Shown piece by piece: positions 1 through 7,011 of a stretch of 42,820 nucleotides of DNA. Position numbers and translations under genes: made by a program. The stretch is taken from NCBI GenBank assembly GCA_002070055.1, contig MWCM01000012.1:1-42820 (forward strand). The letters are read 5' to 3'. This stretch comes from a bacterium ADurb.Bin212 (GTDB lineage: Bacteria; Patescibacteriota; UBA1384; XYA2-FULL-43-10). The notes under the pieces are model-generated. The model made no database searches, had not been told where the DNA came from, and saw nothing but the letters and a program-made list of their open reading frames with translations. How positions within the stretch are numbered: position 1 is the first letter of the stretch; every line of letters begins with the position of its first letter.

Positions 1-110
1 GACGCCCCTCCTGGCCGGATCCCCCACGCCGCCTACCTAGGACCCAAACCGTAGGGGGGTGAGTGGTACTAGGGCTACCTAGGTGACACTACTTATTTAT
101 TTTTGATGTG
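1..110. other. G+C-rich end, candidate cos region
   Basis: The first 60 bases are 43/60 G or C, in a genome that is otherwise A+T-rich. The 9-mer CTACCTAGG occurs at 33-41 and again at 75-83, 42 bp apart (about four helical turns), and each copy contains the palindrome CCTAGG. There is no gene here. Neighbours are the end of a gpZ-like gene and, across the window ends, the start of the ParB-like gene two genes before the terminase. The terminase is of the gpA/Nu1 type, whose known relatives cut at cos sites, so a cos end with terminase-binding repeats is a reasonable inference. It is not proven. Confidence 0.45.
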
Positions 111-131
111 TATACGTTTTATTTACAAGTG

Positions 132-770
132 CTAACGCAAGAACTTAGGGAGCAACCTTAGCTTAGATATAAACTCTTTTGCAAATGTTTGTTGATAGTA
201 TTTAGTAACATGCGTCTTAGTTTTTTTAACCATTACATCGTCGTTCTTAAACATTTTATAAATGCTTGGTGTTGCGTATTTCCTTAGCTTACCTGTACTC
301 TTTGATCTATTAAACAACTGATAGTATCCATTCTTAGCCTTAGCTATGAACCCTCTACCTAATGTAGTAGCTCTACCCTTATAGACTTTTACTTTTACTT
401 TCACTCTACTAGAAATCTTTATACCCTTTTGAGGTCTAGGGAATTTAGATCCAACAACGAAATGAATCATACTCATAGGCTTATTCTGCATTAGTACAGT
501 ACCAATCATTTCATTGATAGGTGAGTTAGCTGTTACCTTTGACTCTTTTATTATTACCATTTGATTTAATCCAGGTGTCAGCCTATCGCCGTCTTTTGCA
601 CCAGATTTTTTTATGTTAACTCTTTTAGATAGGAAGCCTGTTGATATTTTTTTTGCTTCTTTTGTAGTTTTTTTTATTGTAGCAAATGTTGCACGCTTTA
701 GTGCTTTTTCTTTTATGTTTTTATTTAGCCTTGCTAAACCTTGTAATGCTGATGCGTTGATCTCAATCAT
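132..770 (-). CDS. Minor tail protein Z-like (gpZ) protein
   Basis: This 212-residue protein resembles phage lambda gpZ (minor tail protein Z family), which helps complete the head-proximal end of the tail. The N-terminal half is helical and very basic. The middle has the family pattern of a basic beta-strand segment (residues about 118-132, KISSRVKVKVKVYKGRAT) followed by GRGFIAKAKNGYYQLFNR, which matches the usual AFIA...GVFxR signature. The lipoprotein gene upstream overlaps it by 4 bp. Its position is odd: gpZ genes normally sit between the head-tail connector and tail-terminator genes, which here lie at 25.3-26.2 kb. Family assignment is by motif pattern. Confidence 0.7.
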   Translation of the reverse strand: MIEINASALQGLARLNKNIKEKALKRATFATIKKTTKEAKKISTGFLSKRVNIKKSGAKDGDRLTPGLNQMVIIKESKVTANSPINEMIGTVLMQNKPMSMIHFVVGSKFPRPQKGIKISSRVKVKVKVYKGRATTLGRGFIAKAKNGYYQLFNRSKSTGKLRKYATPSIYKMFKNDDVMVKKTKTHVTKYYQQTFAKEFISKLRLLPKFLR

Positions 771-1120
771 TTACACATATTTCCTTTGAAGTAAATAATT
801 TCCATTATGTCGTACATATCGTCTGAGTTTATTCCATAGTAACATAGAGCGTTTTCTTCATCGCTTGCAGTGCACACTCTGTTCGCTTGAGCCATTCTGT
901 CAAAAGAAATTCCTTGGTTTGCCTCTTTGTCTATCCAACACATTTTAGCGTCGAAATCCAAAAAGCAAAAGTTTTGAGCTGATTTTCTTGATTTATCTAT
1001 GGTGTGAGAACATGCACTTAAGGCGTTCATAACAAATACCATAAGCAAAAGAAGAATTAGAAACCTAAGAATCGTTTCTAATTCGTGTGATTTCATCTTG
1101 GATTTCTTTAGTATTTCCAT
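767..1120 (-). CDS. Lipoprotein, candidate outer-membrane spanin
   Basis: The protein has 117 residues with a signal peptide (hydrophobic residues about 19-35) and a lipobox LSAC, so Cys37 would be lipidated after signal peptidase II cleavage. The mature part has five more cysteines and an acidic C-terminal half. Its first 56 bp overlap the end of the preceding gene in another frame, and it sits just after a candidate holin. That resembles Rz/Rz1 spanin organisation, in which the lipoprotein links to the outer membrane during lysis. It is larger and less proline-rich than typical Rz1, so spanin is an inference. The start at 1120 has AAGGAAG about 10 nt upstream; an internal ATG at 1096 is an alternative. 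Confidence 0.55.
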   Translation of the reverse strand: MEILKKSKMKSHELETILRFLILLLLMVFVMNALSACSHTIDKSRKSAQNFCFLDFDAKMCWIDKEANQGISFDRMAQANRVCTASDEENALCYYGINSDDMYDIMEIIYFKGNMCK

Positions 1121-1250
1121 TCTTGGAAGACTTCCTTAGTTTCTTTTTAAACTCTAAAAGGCGCTCTTTAGCTTCAAACTCGATCCATCGAGCCTTAAGC
1201 CAAAGAACACCTTGGTACAAACCATAAGCTATGGAAATTAACTTTCCCAT
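1065..1250 (-). CDS. Small helical protein, candidate inner-membrane spanin
   Basis: A 61-residue protein. Residues about 3-18 form a moderately hydrophobic helix (LISIAYGLYQGVLWLK), followed by a charged, probably coiled-coil helix (EFEAKERLLEFKKKLRK) and a polar tail. A membrane-anchored coiled coil encoded between a holin-like protein and an overlapping lipoprotein is the layout of an Rz-type inner-membrane spanin, but this one is short and its membrane segment is weak. The start codon directly follows the stop of the holin-like gene, with no intervening base, so translation is probably coupled. Function is inferred from position and topology only. Confidence 0.5.
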   Translation of the reverse strand: MGKLISIAYGLYQGVLWLKARWIEFEAKERLLEFKKKLRKSSKNGNTKEIQDEITRIRNDS

Positions 1251-1538
1251 TTATTTGTTTTGTTCGCCAATAGGGAGATCTTCGATCTTCTCTGCCTTTT
1301 TTTGTGGCACCTTAAAAGATCCTAAATAATCGAGCACGTAAGAAACGTATTTATAGGCCTTAGAATCGATTATTTTTTGAAGTAAGGCATTATCCTTCTC
1401 TGTCCAGGCTGTGTAGTCTACAAGCTGCTTTAACATCGAAAACAAAGGCTTGTTGATAACTCTCAGCGATCCAATTACCATTAATGTATATGCCGCACCT
1501 GGATATTTTTCTATTAACCCCAACAACAACTCTTCCAT
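1251..1538 (-). CDS. Putative holin-like membrane protein
   Basis: A 95-residue protein with a hydrophobic N-terminal region (about residues 13-35, including AAYTLMVIGSLRVI), a central amphipathic stretch and a charged C-terminal tail rich in Lys and Glu. Small size, membrane segment, charged C-terminus and position ahead of spanin-like genes suggest a holin or a related lysis factor. I do not recognise a named holin family. A GGGGGAG ribosome binding site lies a few bases before the ATG, typical of the late genes here. The endolysin is not adjacent: it is at 13.1 kb, at the far end of the late region. Confidence 0.5.
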   Translation of the reverse strand: MEELLLGLIEKYPGAAYTLMVIGSLRVINKPLFSMLKQLVDYTAWTEKDNALLQKIIDSKAYKYVSYVLDYLGSFKVPQKKAEKIEDLPIGEQNK

Positions 1539-1580
1539 ACAAACTCCCCCTCGGTAGATTTCATTTTAAGAACTGAGCGC

Positions 1581-1604
1581 AAAAAAACCAACAAAAGTTG
1601 GCTT
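1581..1604 (-). terminator. Intrinsic terminator, minus strand
   Basis: Read on the minus strand, AAGCCAAC and GTTGGTTT pair around a TTTT loop (one G-U pair), and the 3' arm runs into a seven-T tract. It separates the hypothetical gene at 1664-2089 from the holin/gpZ block. Confidence 0.6.
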
Positions 1605-1663
1605 TCCATCTCATCGGCTAGACCTTCGTGAAATTTAAGGGGAGAGTTTTTTGTGTAACATAA

Positions 1664-2089
1664 TTAATGTTCTTGGTTGTGCATTAGCAATTGGCCAACT
1701 CTCTCATAGAGTTCGTTTTCATTTAAAATATTTAAAGGTCTATGTGGGCTTATATTTCTAATGGGAGTGAAAATACTTTTAAATTTGGGTTTAATTCTAA
1801 AGCCTATTTTACAATTAGGTCCTGCCTCAATAATACTCACCCTATAGTTTTTATTAACAAATGCTTTTATTAAAGCTCCATTTGAAATGTAACTTCCAAC
1901 GAAGGCTTCAACAGTGTGCTTAACTCCGTAAGAAGTACCGTGATAGTATTTGTCAGAGTAATCACAAAATTTATCAATAAACAATTCACACAGTTTAACT
2001 TCGTTTTCATTAGGCTCTATATCCCTTAGTTTAGATGCGTTAAAATCGGTTTTCTTTGGGTTAAAAATTCCATCAATATTTATTATCAT
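1664..2089 (-). CDS. Conserved-looking phage hypothetical protein
   Basis: About 141 residues. The start is placed at the ATG at 2089 because AGGAGAG lies 4-10 bases upstream; an ATG at 2113 in the same frame has no such site. The central segment (HGTSYGVKHTVEAF then YISNGALIKA) is like a recurrent small protein family of tailed phages with the pattern SYGLKH...YxSNGAFI. I cannot name a function. It has no membrane segment or catalytic motif I recognise. The gene stands alone between a terminator (1581-1604) and a repeat-rich gene-free region, so it likely has its own promoter in 2114-2477. Confidence 0.7.
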   Translation of the reverse strand: MIINIDGIFNPKKTDFNASKLRDIEPNENEVKLCELFIDKFCDYSDKYYHGTSYGVKHTVEAFVGSYISNGALIKAFVNKNYRVSIIEAGPNCKIGFRIKPKFKSIFTPIRNISPHRPLNILNENELYERVGQLLMHNQEH

Positions 2090-2113
2090 TTTCTCTCTCC
2101 TTTTTTTCTTCAT

Positions 2114-2477
2114 TGCTTAAAATGTAGGAAGGTAGGATTACATTCTCAGTCCGCTGTATATATACAGAAATTACTATACTATAGTAAGCTAACGTCCTTA
2201 TAGTATATGGATACATAATATATAATCCTACTATACTACTTATATATATATTAAAATAATAAAAACAAACACTTAAGTGGGTAGCATTGTTATAAATACA
2301 ATCCTATAGGTAGGGATGTACTCCTACTTTTCGCATAACTCACCGCAATAAAAAAGCACTAATGCAGTGAGTAAAGCGCTGACTCAATGAGTCGATTGCA
2401 TCGCTTAGCGTTACAAGGTCGGATCATTTTAGGATTATAAGTAGGATAGATTTTTATAATTTCTCTATTTTATTTTG
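2114..2477. promoter_or_regulatory. Gene-free control region, candidate origin
   Basis: No gene is seen in these 364 bases. They hold a long A+T-rich part (about 2150-2290) and repeated motifs. TAGGATTA occurs at 2133-2140 and 2430-2437 on the plus strand and at 2223-2230 on the minus strand, with near copies at 2300-2306 (minus, TAGGATT) and 2442-2448 (TAGGATA). There is an inverted repeat ACTCACCGCA (2338-2347) / TGCAGTGAGT (2363-2372) with one mismatch, and a perfect palindrome GACTCAATGAGTC at 2381-2393. The adjacent primase-helicase gene makes a replication origin or a repressor-binding region plausible. Neither is proven. Confidence 0.45.
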
Positions 2478-4799
2478 CTAAAAAGAAGCTTCATTATACT
2501 TAGCGTTATTTGGCCTAAAATAGCTATTTTTAAGCTCCTGTAATTCGATGCTCGGAATGAGTCTTTTTGTACGGAAATAGCCCTGCATTTCATATACTCC
2601 AAGGTGCCCACAATCTTGTTTTATGTAATTCTTAAAATCCCTAGAAAACACCTTTAAAGACTTTTTGTGCTCACCTGAATTGTCACAATAGTGACAGTAC
2701 AAAGGATATAAAGAAGAGATCTTGATAGACTCAACCGTTTCCTCAGCCTCTTTAGCGACAACCTGGAAGTATTTTCTGTAAAAGTAATAAGAAGAGTCAG
2801 CGTCCATTTTAAAAGCTTCCTTAGCCTGAGTAGACACATTAACCTTTGGAAGGTGTCCTCTCTCCAATAGCCTGCAAAGTCCATTAATAGCCCAATTGAT
2901 AACACCTGGGATCTCTGTGGACACAAGCCTATCGCTTAAAAATGGATCTATTATGTCGTCAGTATAAGTTTTGGAAAATGGAATAATAACCAGTCTCTCT
3001 TGGAGCCCAAAAGAATTGTCTCTAAACACTGGATCGGAGTTTGACGCAAAGAACAATCTAGCTGTTGGAACCATTTCGTAGTTATCTTTTCCTTTATAGG
3101 AAACCATAAGCTCGTCTCCAGCGACTAAGGCTTTAAAGGCATCGGATGGAATTGTAGCCTTTGCTGGAGACTCTCCAACGATGTTTGCAAGTTTTCCATC
3201 CATCTGAACAGCATGGAATGGCTCACCTATCTTTTCCATAGATACAGCGGAGTAGTTTGCTTTGGATAAAATTGTTTTTAATACGTTTAAATAAACAGAT
3301 TTTCCGTTTCTACCTGTTCCTATTAAACAAAAAGCTTTATGAAGAAATGGCGCTCCCCCTAATAAAGTGTATCCAAAAATTTCAGCAGATAGGTCAATAA
3401 GCTCTTGATCGTTATCAAAAACATCTCTTAAAAATTCTAACCAAGCTTCGCAAGTAGCATCTGGTGAGAAGTCGTAAGGATTTTTATACTTAAAAAAGTA
3501 TCTTGGGTTGTGGGGAGCCATTCTTTTTGTCTTTACGTCTAAAACTCCGTTAGCCATATTTATTTTAAACTTAGAATCCAAAAAGTCTGACTCAGAGTAC
3601 AAGCAATTGGCTTTAACGTATTTTTTAAATGCCCCCAATGTATAAGAGGGCTTCTCCCTCTCTGGAACCTTTGAGATTTGATCTATTATTAATTTATCCA
3701 ATTCCAAGTCAGAGGTTTTATTGTAGTAACCATCTGCGTAAAAGAACTGCCAACCCTCTGTGTTAGCGTACCTCACTTCTTCTTTAAAGTATTTTGCTAA
3801 GCCTAAATAGTCAGGCCTCCATGACTCATTTCCTTTACTGTCCACTTTTAGAAAATGGAATCCATTTCTAAGGGATGGATGTTTTTCATCCATCTTTGAA
3901 GCGGATAGCTGCTCTACCACTGTAGAGATGCCTTCGAAAACTAAGAGATCGTTGAAGTCGGTTCCCTGGTTTAAGTCTGTTTTAAATTTTGGATACTTGA
4001 AGCTCACCCCAAGGTCTGAAGAAATTGAAATTGCAACGTCTAACCCAGGGTTTCCTACTTTAGGATTTGTTTGGAATCTATCGTTATCAGCACAGATAAT
4101 TACATTCTCATGTCCATACTTTTGAATTGCTTTTAAGACTATGTTTTTTAAATTATTTAAACTAAAAGCTATTAGCACGGTTTTTCCAGTGGCCTCAAAT
4201 ACTGTGGCTCCAGTGGAATAACCTTCGCAAACATAAACACAATCTGTCTCACCTTTAAAAATAAAAAACCCACCTTGTATTTTACCGCCTGGAATAAACT
4301 GTTTAGATCCATCTGGTGAGATGAGTTGAAAAGAATGCACATCAAATAGTTCCAGAGATTGAAATACTGGAATTGCGATTCTATCTTCCTCTAAAAGAAG
4401 GCCGTGAGATTTTACTTTTTTCTTTTTTAAATAAGGATGGTCGTCAGTAGCTTTTGGAGCTGAGTTAAAAAACTCAACAGACATTTTTCTAGCCTCTTCT
4501 CGCCTAGCCTCTTTTTGCTCTTCAGCTTTTTTTCTAAGCCTTTCAAGCTCAGCATCTTTTATTTTCTTTTGATCTTTAGAGAATCTATTTTTAGAAGTAA
4601 ATGTGGTTTGAGTATTAGTAGACCAATTTCCAACTGTAATTATTTGGAGTGGATCTTTAAAGCTTTCGTTTTGAATTTCAGACCCAATATACCAGCCAGC
4701 TAGATCACTTCTGCCCTCAGGCTTAAATCTATGCACCTCCCCATCTAAAATAGGCGGCTGTGTCAACCCCTCAGCGGATAAAAAACTCTCAATATTCAT
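2478..4799 (-). CDS. Toprim primase / D5-type SF3 helicase
   Basis: A 773-residue replication protein that likely primes and unwinds phage DNA. The N-terminal part carries a Toprim domain, with CEG around Glu192 and ADND at residues 237-240. A Lys/Glu-rich helix (residues 78-106) lies before it. The C-terminal half has the D5/P4 superfamily 3 helicase core: Walker A GTGRNGKS (494-501), a Walker B-like segment ending in Glu near 543, the sensor FFASNSDP (583-590) and an arginine near 602. The far C-terminus looks like the usual winged-helix tail. No N-terminal zinc ribbon is visible. The start has AAGGGGAG nearby. It is divergent from the recombination genes at 5168, from which it is separated by a control region. 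Confidence 0.9.
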   Translation of the reverse strand: MNIESFLSAEGLTQPPILDGEVHRFKPEGRSDLAGWYIGSEIQNESFKDPLQIITVGNWSTNTQTTFTSKNRFSKDQKKIKDAELERLRKKAEEQKEARREEARKMSVEFFNSAPKATDDHPYLKKKKVKSHGLLLEEDRIAIPVFQSLELFDVHSFQLISPDGSKQFIPGGKIQGGFFIFKGETDCVYVCEGYSTGATVFEATGKTVLIAFSLNNLKNIVLKAIQKYGHENVIICADNDRFQTNPKVGNPGLDVAISISSDLGVSFKYPKFKTDLNQGTDFNDLLVFEGISTVVEQLSASKMDEKHPSLRNGFHFLKVDSKGNESWRPDYLGLAKYFKEEVRYANTEGWQFFYADGYYNKTSDLELDKLIIDQISKVPEREKPSYTLGAFKKYVKANCLYSESDFLDSKFKINMANGVLDVKTKRMAPHNPRYFFKYKNPYDFSPDATCEAWLEFLRDVFDNDQELIDLSAEIFGYTLLGGAPFLHKAFCLIGTGRNGKSVYLNVLKTILSKANYSAVSMEKIGEPFHAVQMDGKLANIVGESPAKATIPSDAFKALVAGDELMVSYKGKDNYEMVPTARLFFASNSDPVFRDNSFGLQERLVIIPFSKTYTDDIIDPFLSDRLVSTEIPGVINWAINGLCRLLERGHLPKVNVSTQAKEAFKMDADSSYYFYRKYFQVVAKEAEETVESIKISSLYPLYCHYCDNSGEHKKSLKVFSRDFKNYIKQDCGHLGVYEMQGYFRTKRLIPSIELQELKNSYFRPNNAKYNEASF

Positions 4800-4943
4800 A
4801 TAGTTACTCCCCTTTAGATCCCTTTTTCAGAGACAAAATTGTGCGTTATTAATTGATGGAAAAAGAGAAAAAGGATAAGCTTTGCCTCTCATCTAGTTTT
4901 TTTCTTAGTAGTAAAAACTTAGCTGTTTAATCCATGTGGTTGC

Positions 4944-4974
4944 AAGCCCTGACCTAATACGTCAGGGCTTTTTT
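4944..4974 (+). terminator. Intrinsic terminator, plus strand
   Basis: AAGCCCTGAC (4944-4953) pairs perfectly with GTCAGGGCTT (4961-4970) around a 7-base loop, followed by more Ts to 4974. The T tract is on the plus strand only. No plus-strand gene lies upstream, so it ends either a short noncoding transcript or a leader from the divergent region. Confidence 0.75.
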
Positions 4975-5009
4975 CTTTACAAACCCTCTTAGTTAATAAA
5001 ATATAGTTA

Positions 5010-5033
5010 CATAATATTCTTGCAAATATTATG
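5010..5033. promoter_or_regulatory. Perfect 9-bp inverted repeat, candidate operator
   Basis: CATAATATT (5010-5018) and AATATTATG (5025-5033) are exact reverse complements with a 6-base spacer. The site lies between the terminator and the TTGACA promoter of the recombination operon. The sequence ACATAATATT recurs at 7941-7950, just before the gene at 7966. Confidence 0.4.
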
Positions 5034-5095
5034 ACTCTATCGGTCAGCCTCTATCACTAGTGGATGGCCTTTTTAAAAAAACTAGAAACAATCTT

Positions 5096-5126
5096 TTGAC
5101 AATCAAGTGTAACCAGTGAATGAATA
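5096..5126 (+). promoter_or_regulatory. Candidate early promoter
   Basis: A consensus -35 TTGACA is at 5096-5101. The best -10 candidate is weak (TGAATA at 5121-5126, 19 bp away). The 11-mer TGTAACCAGTG (5108-5118) lies between them and recurs at 6493-6503, which suggests a regulator site overlapping the promoter. Confidence 0.4.
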
Positions 5127-5167
5127 GGCACATATTTATTTAAATAATAATAAAGAGGTATTTAAAA

Positions 5168-5914
5168 GTGACAGAAATTGAACCACAAAAAGAAGTAATT
5201 CAAGAGACAGAGAAGCCGAAAACTAGTTTTATGAAGAGAGCTAAAAGGTCTCAAGCTAAGATAAAAATGGGAATTGGCGGCGTGAGTGGTGGAGGAAAAA
5301 CCTACTCAGCTCTATTACTTGCTGACGGTTTAGTAGGTCTTGATAAGACTGTTGTTATAGATACAGAAAATGGTTCAGCTAATTTGTATTCTGATATTGG
5401 AGAATATTCTGTTCTCCCATTTACTCCCCCCTATAATCCTCAAAGATTTGTAAAAGCCATTCAGATAGCTGTTGATGAAGGATTCCAATGCATAATTATT
5501 GATTCGATGTCGGCAGCTTGGGAAGGTACTGGAGGAATTTTAGATATTCATAATAAATATGGCGGTAAATTTTCCGATTGGGCTAAGGTTATGCCTCTTC
5601 ATAAAGAATTTATCGATGCGATATTGCAAGCTCCAGTACATATTATTGTTACAATGAGAAAAAAACAAGATTACGCAATGGTAGAAAAATCTGGAAAAAT
5701 GGTTGTAGAGAAAATGGGATTAAAAGAAATCCAAAAAGATGGTACTGAATACGACCTCACCTTGAATTTTGATATAGATATAAATCATTGTGTAACTTCA
5801 TCAAAAGATAGAACTGGATTATTTGTAGATAAACCTCCCTTTAAGATTACAAGGGAGACGGGGTTGATAATTAAAAAATGGACCTCTGGTGAGCCAACAG
5901 AAAAGAAAATATAA
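5168..5914 (+). CDS. Sak4/RecA-like phage recombination ATPase
   Basis: A 248-residue P-loop ATPase of the phage AAA/RecA-core family that includes Sak4-type single-strand annealing recombinases. Walker A is GVSGGGKT (residues 38-45), Walker B is CIIIDSMS (108-115), and an acidic strand (FDIDIN) lies near residues 201-206. The start is GTG with AGAGGT about 9 bases upstream. The next gene encodes a single-strand-binding-like protein, which is the usual partner of Sak4 ATPases. Together they probably handle recombination and replication-fork repair. The exact subfamily would need a profile search. Confidence 0.8.
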   Translation: MTEIEPQKEVIQETEKPKTSFMKRAKRSQAKIKMGIGGVSGGGKTYSALLLADGLVGLDKTVVIDTENGSANLYSDIGEYSVLPFTPPYNPQRFVKAIQIAVDEGFQCIIIDSMSAAWEGTGGILDIHNKYGGKFSDWAKVMPLHKEFIDAILQAPVHIIVTMRKKQDYAMVEKSGKMVVEKMGLKEIQKDGTEYDLTLNFDIDINHCVTSSKDRTGLFVDKPPFKITRETGLIIKKWTSGEPTEKKI

Positions 5915-5946
5915 AAACTAAAAAACCAATTAACTAAGGAGTTAAT

Positions 5947-6462
5947 ATGTCGTTCTGGGATAATGAGACAACTGACGAAAAACCGTTACTAAGAGAAGGT
6001 GAGTACGCAGCTCTCCTATTTAACTGTGAAATGGATACGAGTAAAAAAGGTGATCCAGTATTGAAGCTTCAATATAAGCTAAACAACAATTCAAGATTGT
6101 TTCAGCAGTTTAATTTTTCAGCTTCAAGCGCCAAGTGGATATTGTGGCAATTTTCGGTTTTGAAGCTAAACGACACAGTAAAAAACAAGTACGGTAAGAC
6201 TGAGGACATGAAAACTCTATGTAAGCAGTATTACGATGAACTCACCCCTCACGTTGGATCTACCTATGTAAAAGGTGAGGTTACAAATGAGGATTTTAAC
6301 GGAAAAACGTACGCTAGATTTAAGCTTACAGACTTAACTGATAAGACGGCATTTGAGTCTTGCGAGGTTAAATACGTTAGAGCTGGAGCCAAACCTGAGC
6401 CTGTCTACGATAAGACACCAGCTGCCCCTAGCTTTGACGCTGATGAAGTTTTGCCATTTTGA
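5947..6462 (+). CDS. Single-strand-binding-like protein (DUF669-like)
   Basis: A 171-residue protein with an N-terminal MSFWDNE segment followed by REGEYAALLFNCEMDTSKKG, the pattern of DUF669-type phage SSB-like proteins that adopt an OB-like fold. The extreme C-terminus is DADEVLPF, an acidic tip ending in Pro-Phe like the protein-docking tail of bacterial SSB. It follows the Sak4-like ATPase by 32 bases and has a strong AAGGAG site before its ATG. It likely coats ssDNA and recruits the recombinase and primase-helicase. The role is inferred from tip, length and neighbour. Confidence 0.75.
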   Translation: MSFWDNETTDEKPLLREGEYAALLFNCEMDTSKKGDPVLKLQYKLNNNSRLFQQFNFSASSAKWILWQFSVLKLNDTVKNKYGKTEDMKTLCKQYYDELTPHVGSTYVKGEVTNEDFNGKTYARFKLTDLTDKTAFESCEVKYVRAGAKPEPVYDKTPAAPSFDADEVLPF

Positions 6463-6488
6463 TACACATATCAATTTAACTAGATTTA

Positions 6489-6521
6489 TTACTGTAACCA
6501 GTGTTACACTAGATACAGTAA
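6489..6521. promoter_or_regulatory. Nested inverted repeats, candidate operator
   Basis: TTACTGTA (6489-6496) pairs with TACAGTAA (6514-6521). Inside it, and overlapping the left arm, TGTAAC (6493-6498) pairs with GTTACA (6503-6508) around CAGT. The two pairings are mutually exclusive. The region lies between the SSB-like gene and the next start codon at 6534. TGTAACCAGTG is also found at 5108-5118, at the promoter of the preceding operon. Confidence 0.5.
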
Positions 6522-6533
6522 TAAGGAGTTAGT

Positions 6534-6755
6534 ATGCACAGTGTAAAAGAAAAAGTGAGTAAGATTTTAAGACGTTTTTCTGGATCTCAAATTCAGCACA
6601 TATTAATGGACGTATCTAAAGATTTTTGCACTATTAAAATAGATACGAGTCAGTCACAAGTAGCAAAGCTTTGCGTTGAGAGCTTAGGAATAAAGTGTGC
6701 TGTGTCGACGCTTCAAGAAAAAGAGAAGAGTATTTTGGTAGTAGATTTATCGTAA
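6534..6755 (+). CDS. Small hypothetical protein
   Basis: A 73-residue protein with a strong ribosome binding site (AAGGAGTTAGT then ATG). It is predicted to be mixed alpha/beta, has two cysteines in the second half and no membrane segment. I do not recognise the family. It begins a new block directly downstream of the nested inverted repeats at 6489-6521, so it may be the first gene of a separately controlled unit with the HTH gene that follows 13 bases later. Confidence 0.65.
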   Translation: MHSVKEKVSKILRRFSGSQIQHILMDVSKDFCTIKIDTSQSQVAKLCVESLGIKCAVSTLQEKEKSILVVDLS

Positions 6756-6768
6756 TTGAAGGAAAAGT

Positions 6769-7008
6769 ATGAGTATTGAAAAACTAAAGAAGCAGCAAAA
6801 AATTATAGTAGAGAGTATCAAATTTATTCTAAACGAGAAAAAGCCAAAGCCTCACCATAAGGAGAGAGTTTTAAATATGGCTGAGGTCGCAAAAGAGGTT
6901 GGAATTTCTAGAAGATGTTTGTACTTATTTATTAAGTCTTCTAACCCAACATTTCACACTGTGTTTTTACTGGCTAGTTACTTTGATATTGATATCAATC
7001 CAAAATAA
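6769..7008 (+). CDS. HTH protein resembling HI1420-type antidotes
   Basis: A 79-residue DNA-binding protein. A basic linker (about residues 22-34) precedes a helix-turn-helix at residues 37-57 (MAEVAKEVGISRRCLYLFI) and the tail SSNPTFHTVFLLASYFDIDI. The tail matches the pattern of prophage antidote proteins of the HI1420 group, in which a conserved NPxFxTV segment follows the HTH. That family usually pairs with a RelE-like toxin, but neither neighbour looks like RelE. It may instead act as a stand-alone phage regulator, for example on the repeats at 6489-6521. The ATG has AAGGAA upstream. Confidence 0.7.
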   Translation: MSIEKLKKQQKIIVESIKFILNEKKPKPHHKERVLNMAEVAKEVGISRRCLYLFIKSSNPTFHTVFLLASYFDIDINPK

Positions 7009-7011
7009 AAA

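Larger units (their letters stand above)
4800..5167. promoter_or_regulatory. Divergent early control region
   Basis: This 368-base stretch between the minus-strand primase gene and the plus-strand recombination operon holds no convincing gene. It contains a plus-strand terminator (4944-4974), a perfect 9-bp inverted repeat (5010-5033), a TTGACA promoter element (5096-5101) and an 11-mer shared with the region before 6534. It presumably directs transcription both ways. Confidence 0.55.

Noticed and set aside
2654-2926. Minus-strand frame inside the primase-helicase gene
   Set aside because: It is a shadow frame overlapping a strongly supported gene; its composition is leucine-rich noise and it has no ribosome binding site.
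4856-4930. 24-codon plus-strand frame before the terminator at 4944
   Set aside because: It has no ribosome binding site and low-complexity sequence; a noncoding leader explains the terminator equally well.
6978-6997. TTGATATCAA inside the end of the HTH gene, similar to the half-site at 12861-12885
   Set aside because: The match lies in coding sequence for Asp-Ile repeats and is short; it may be coincidental.
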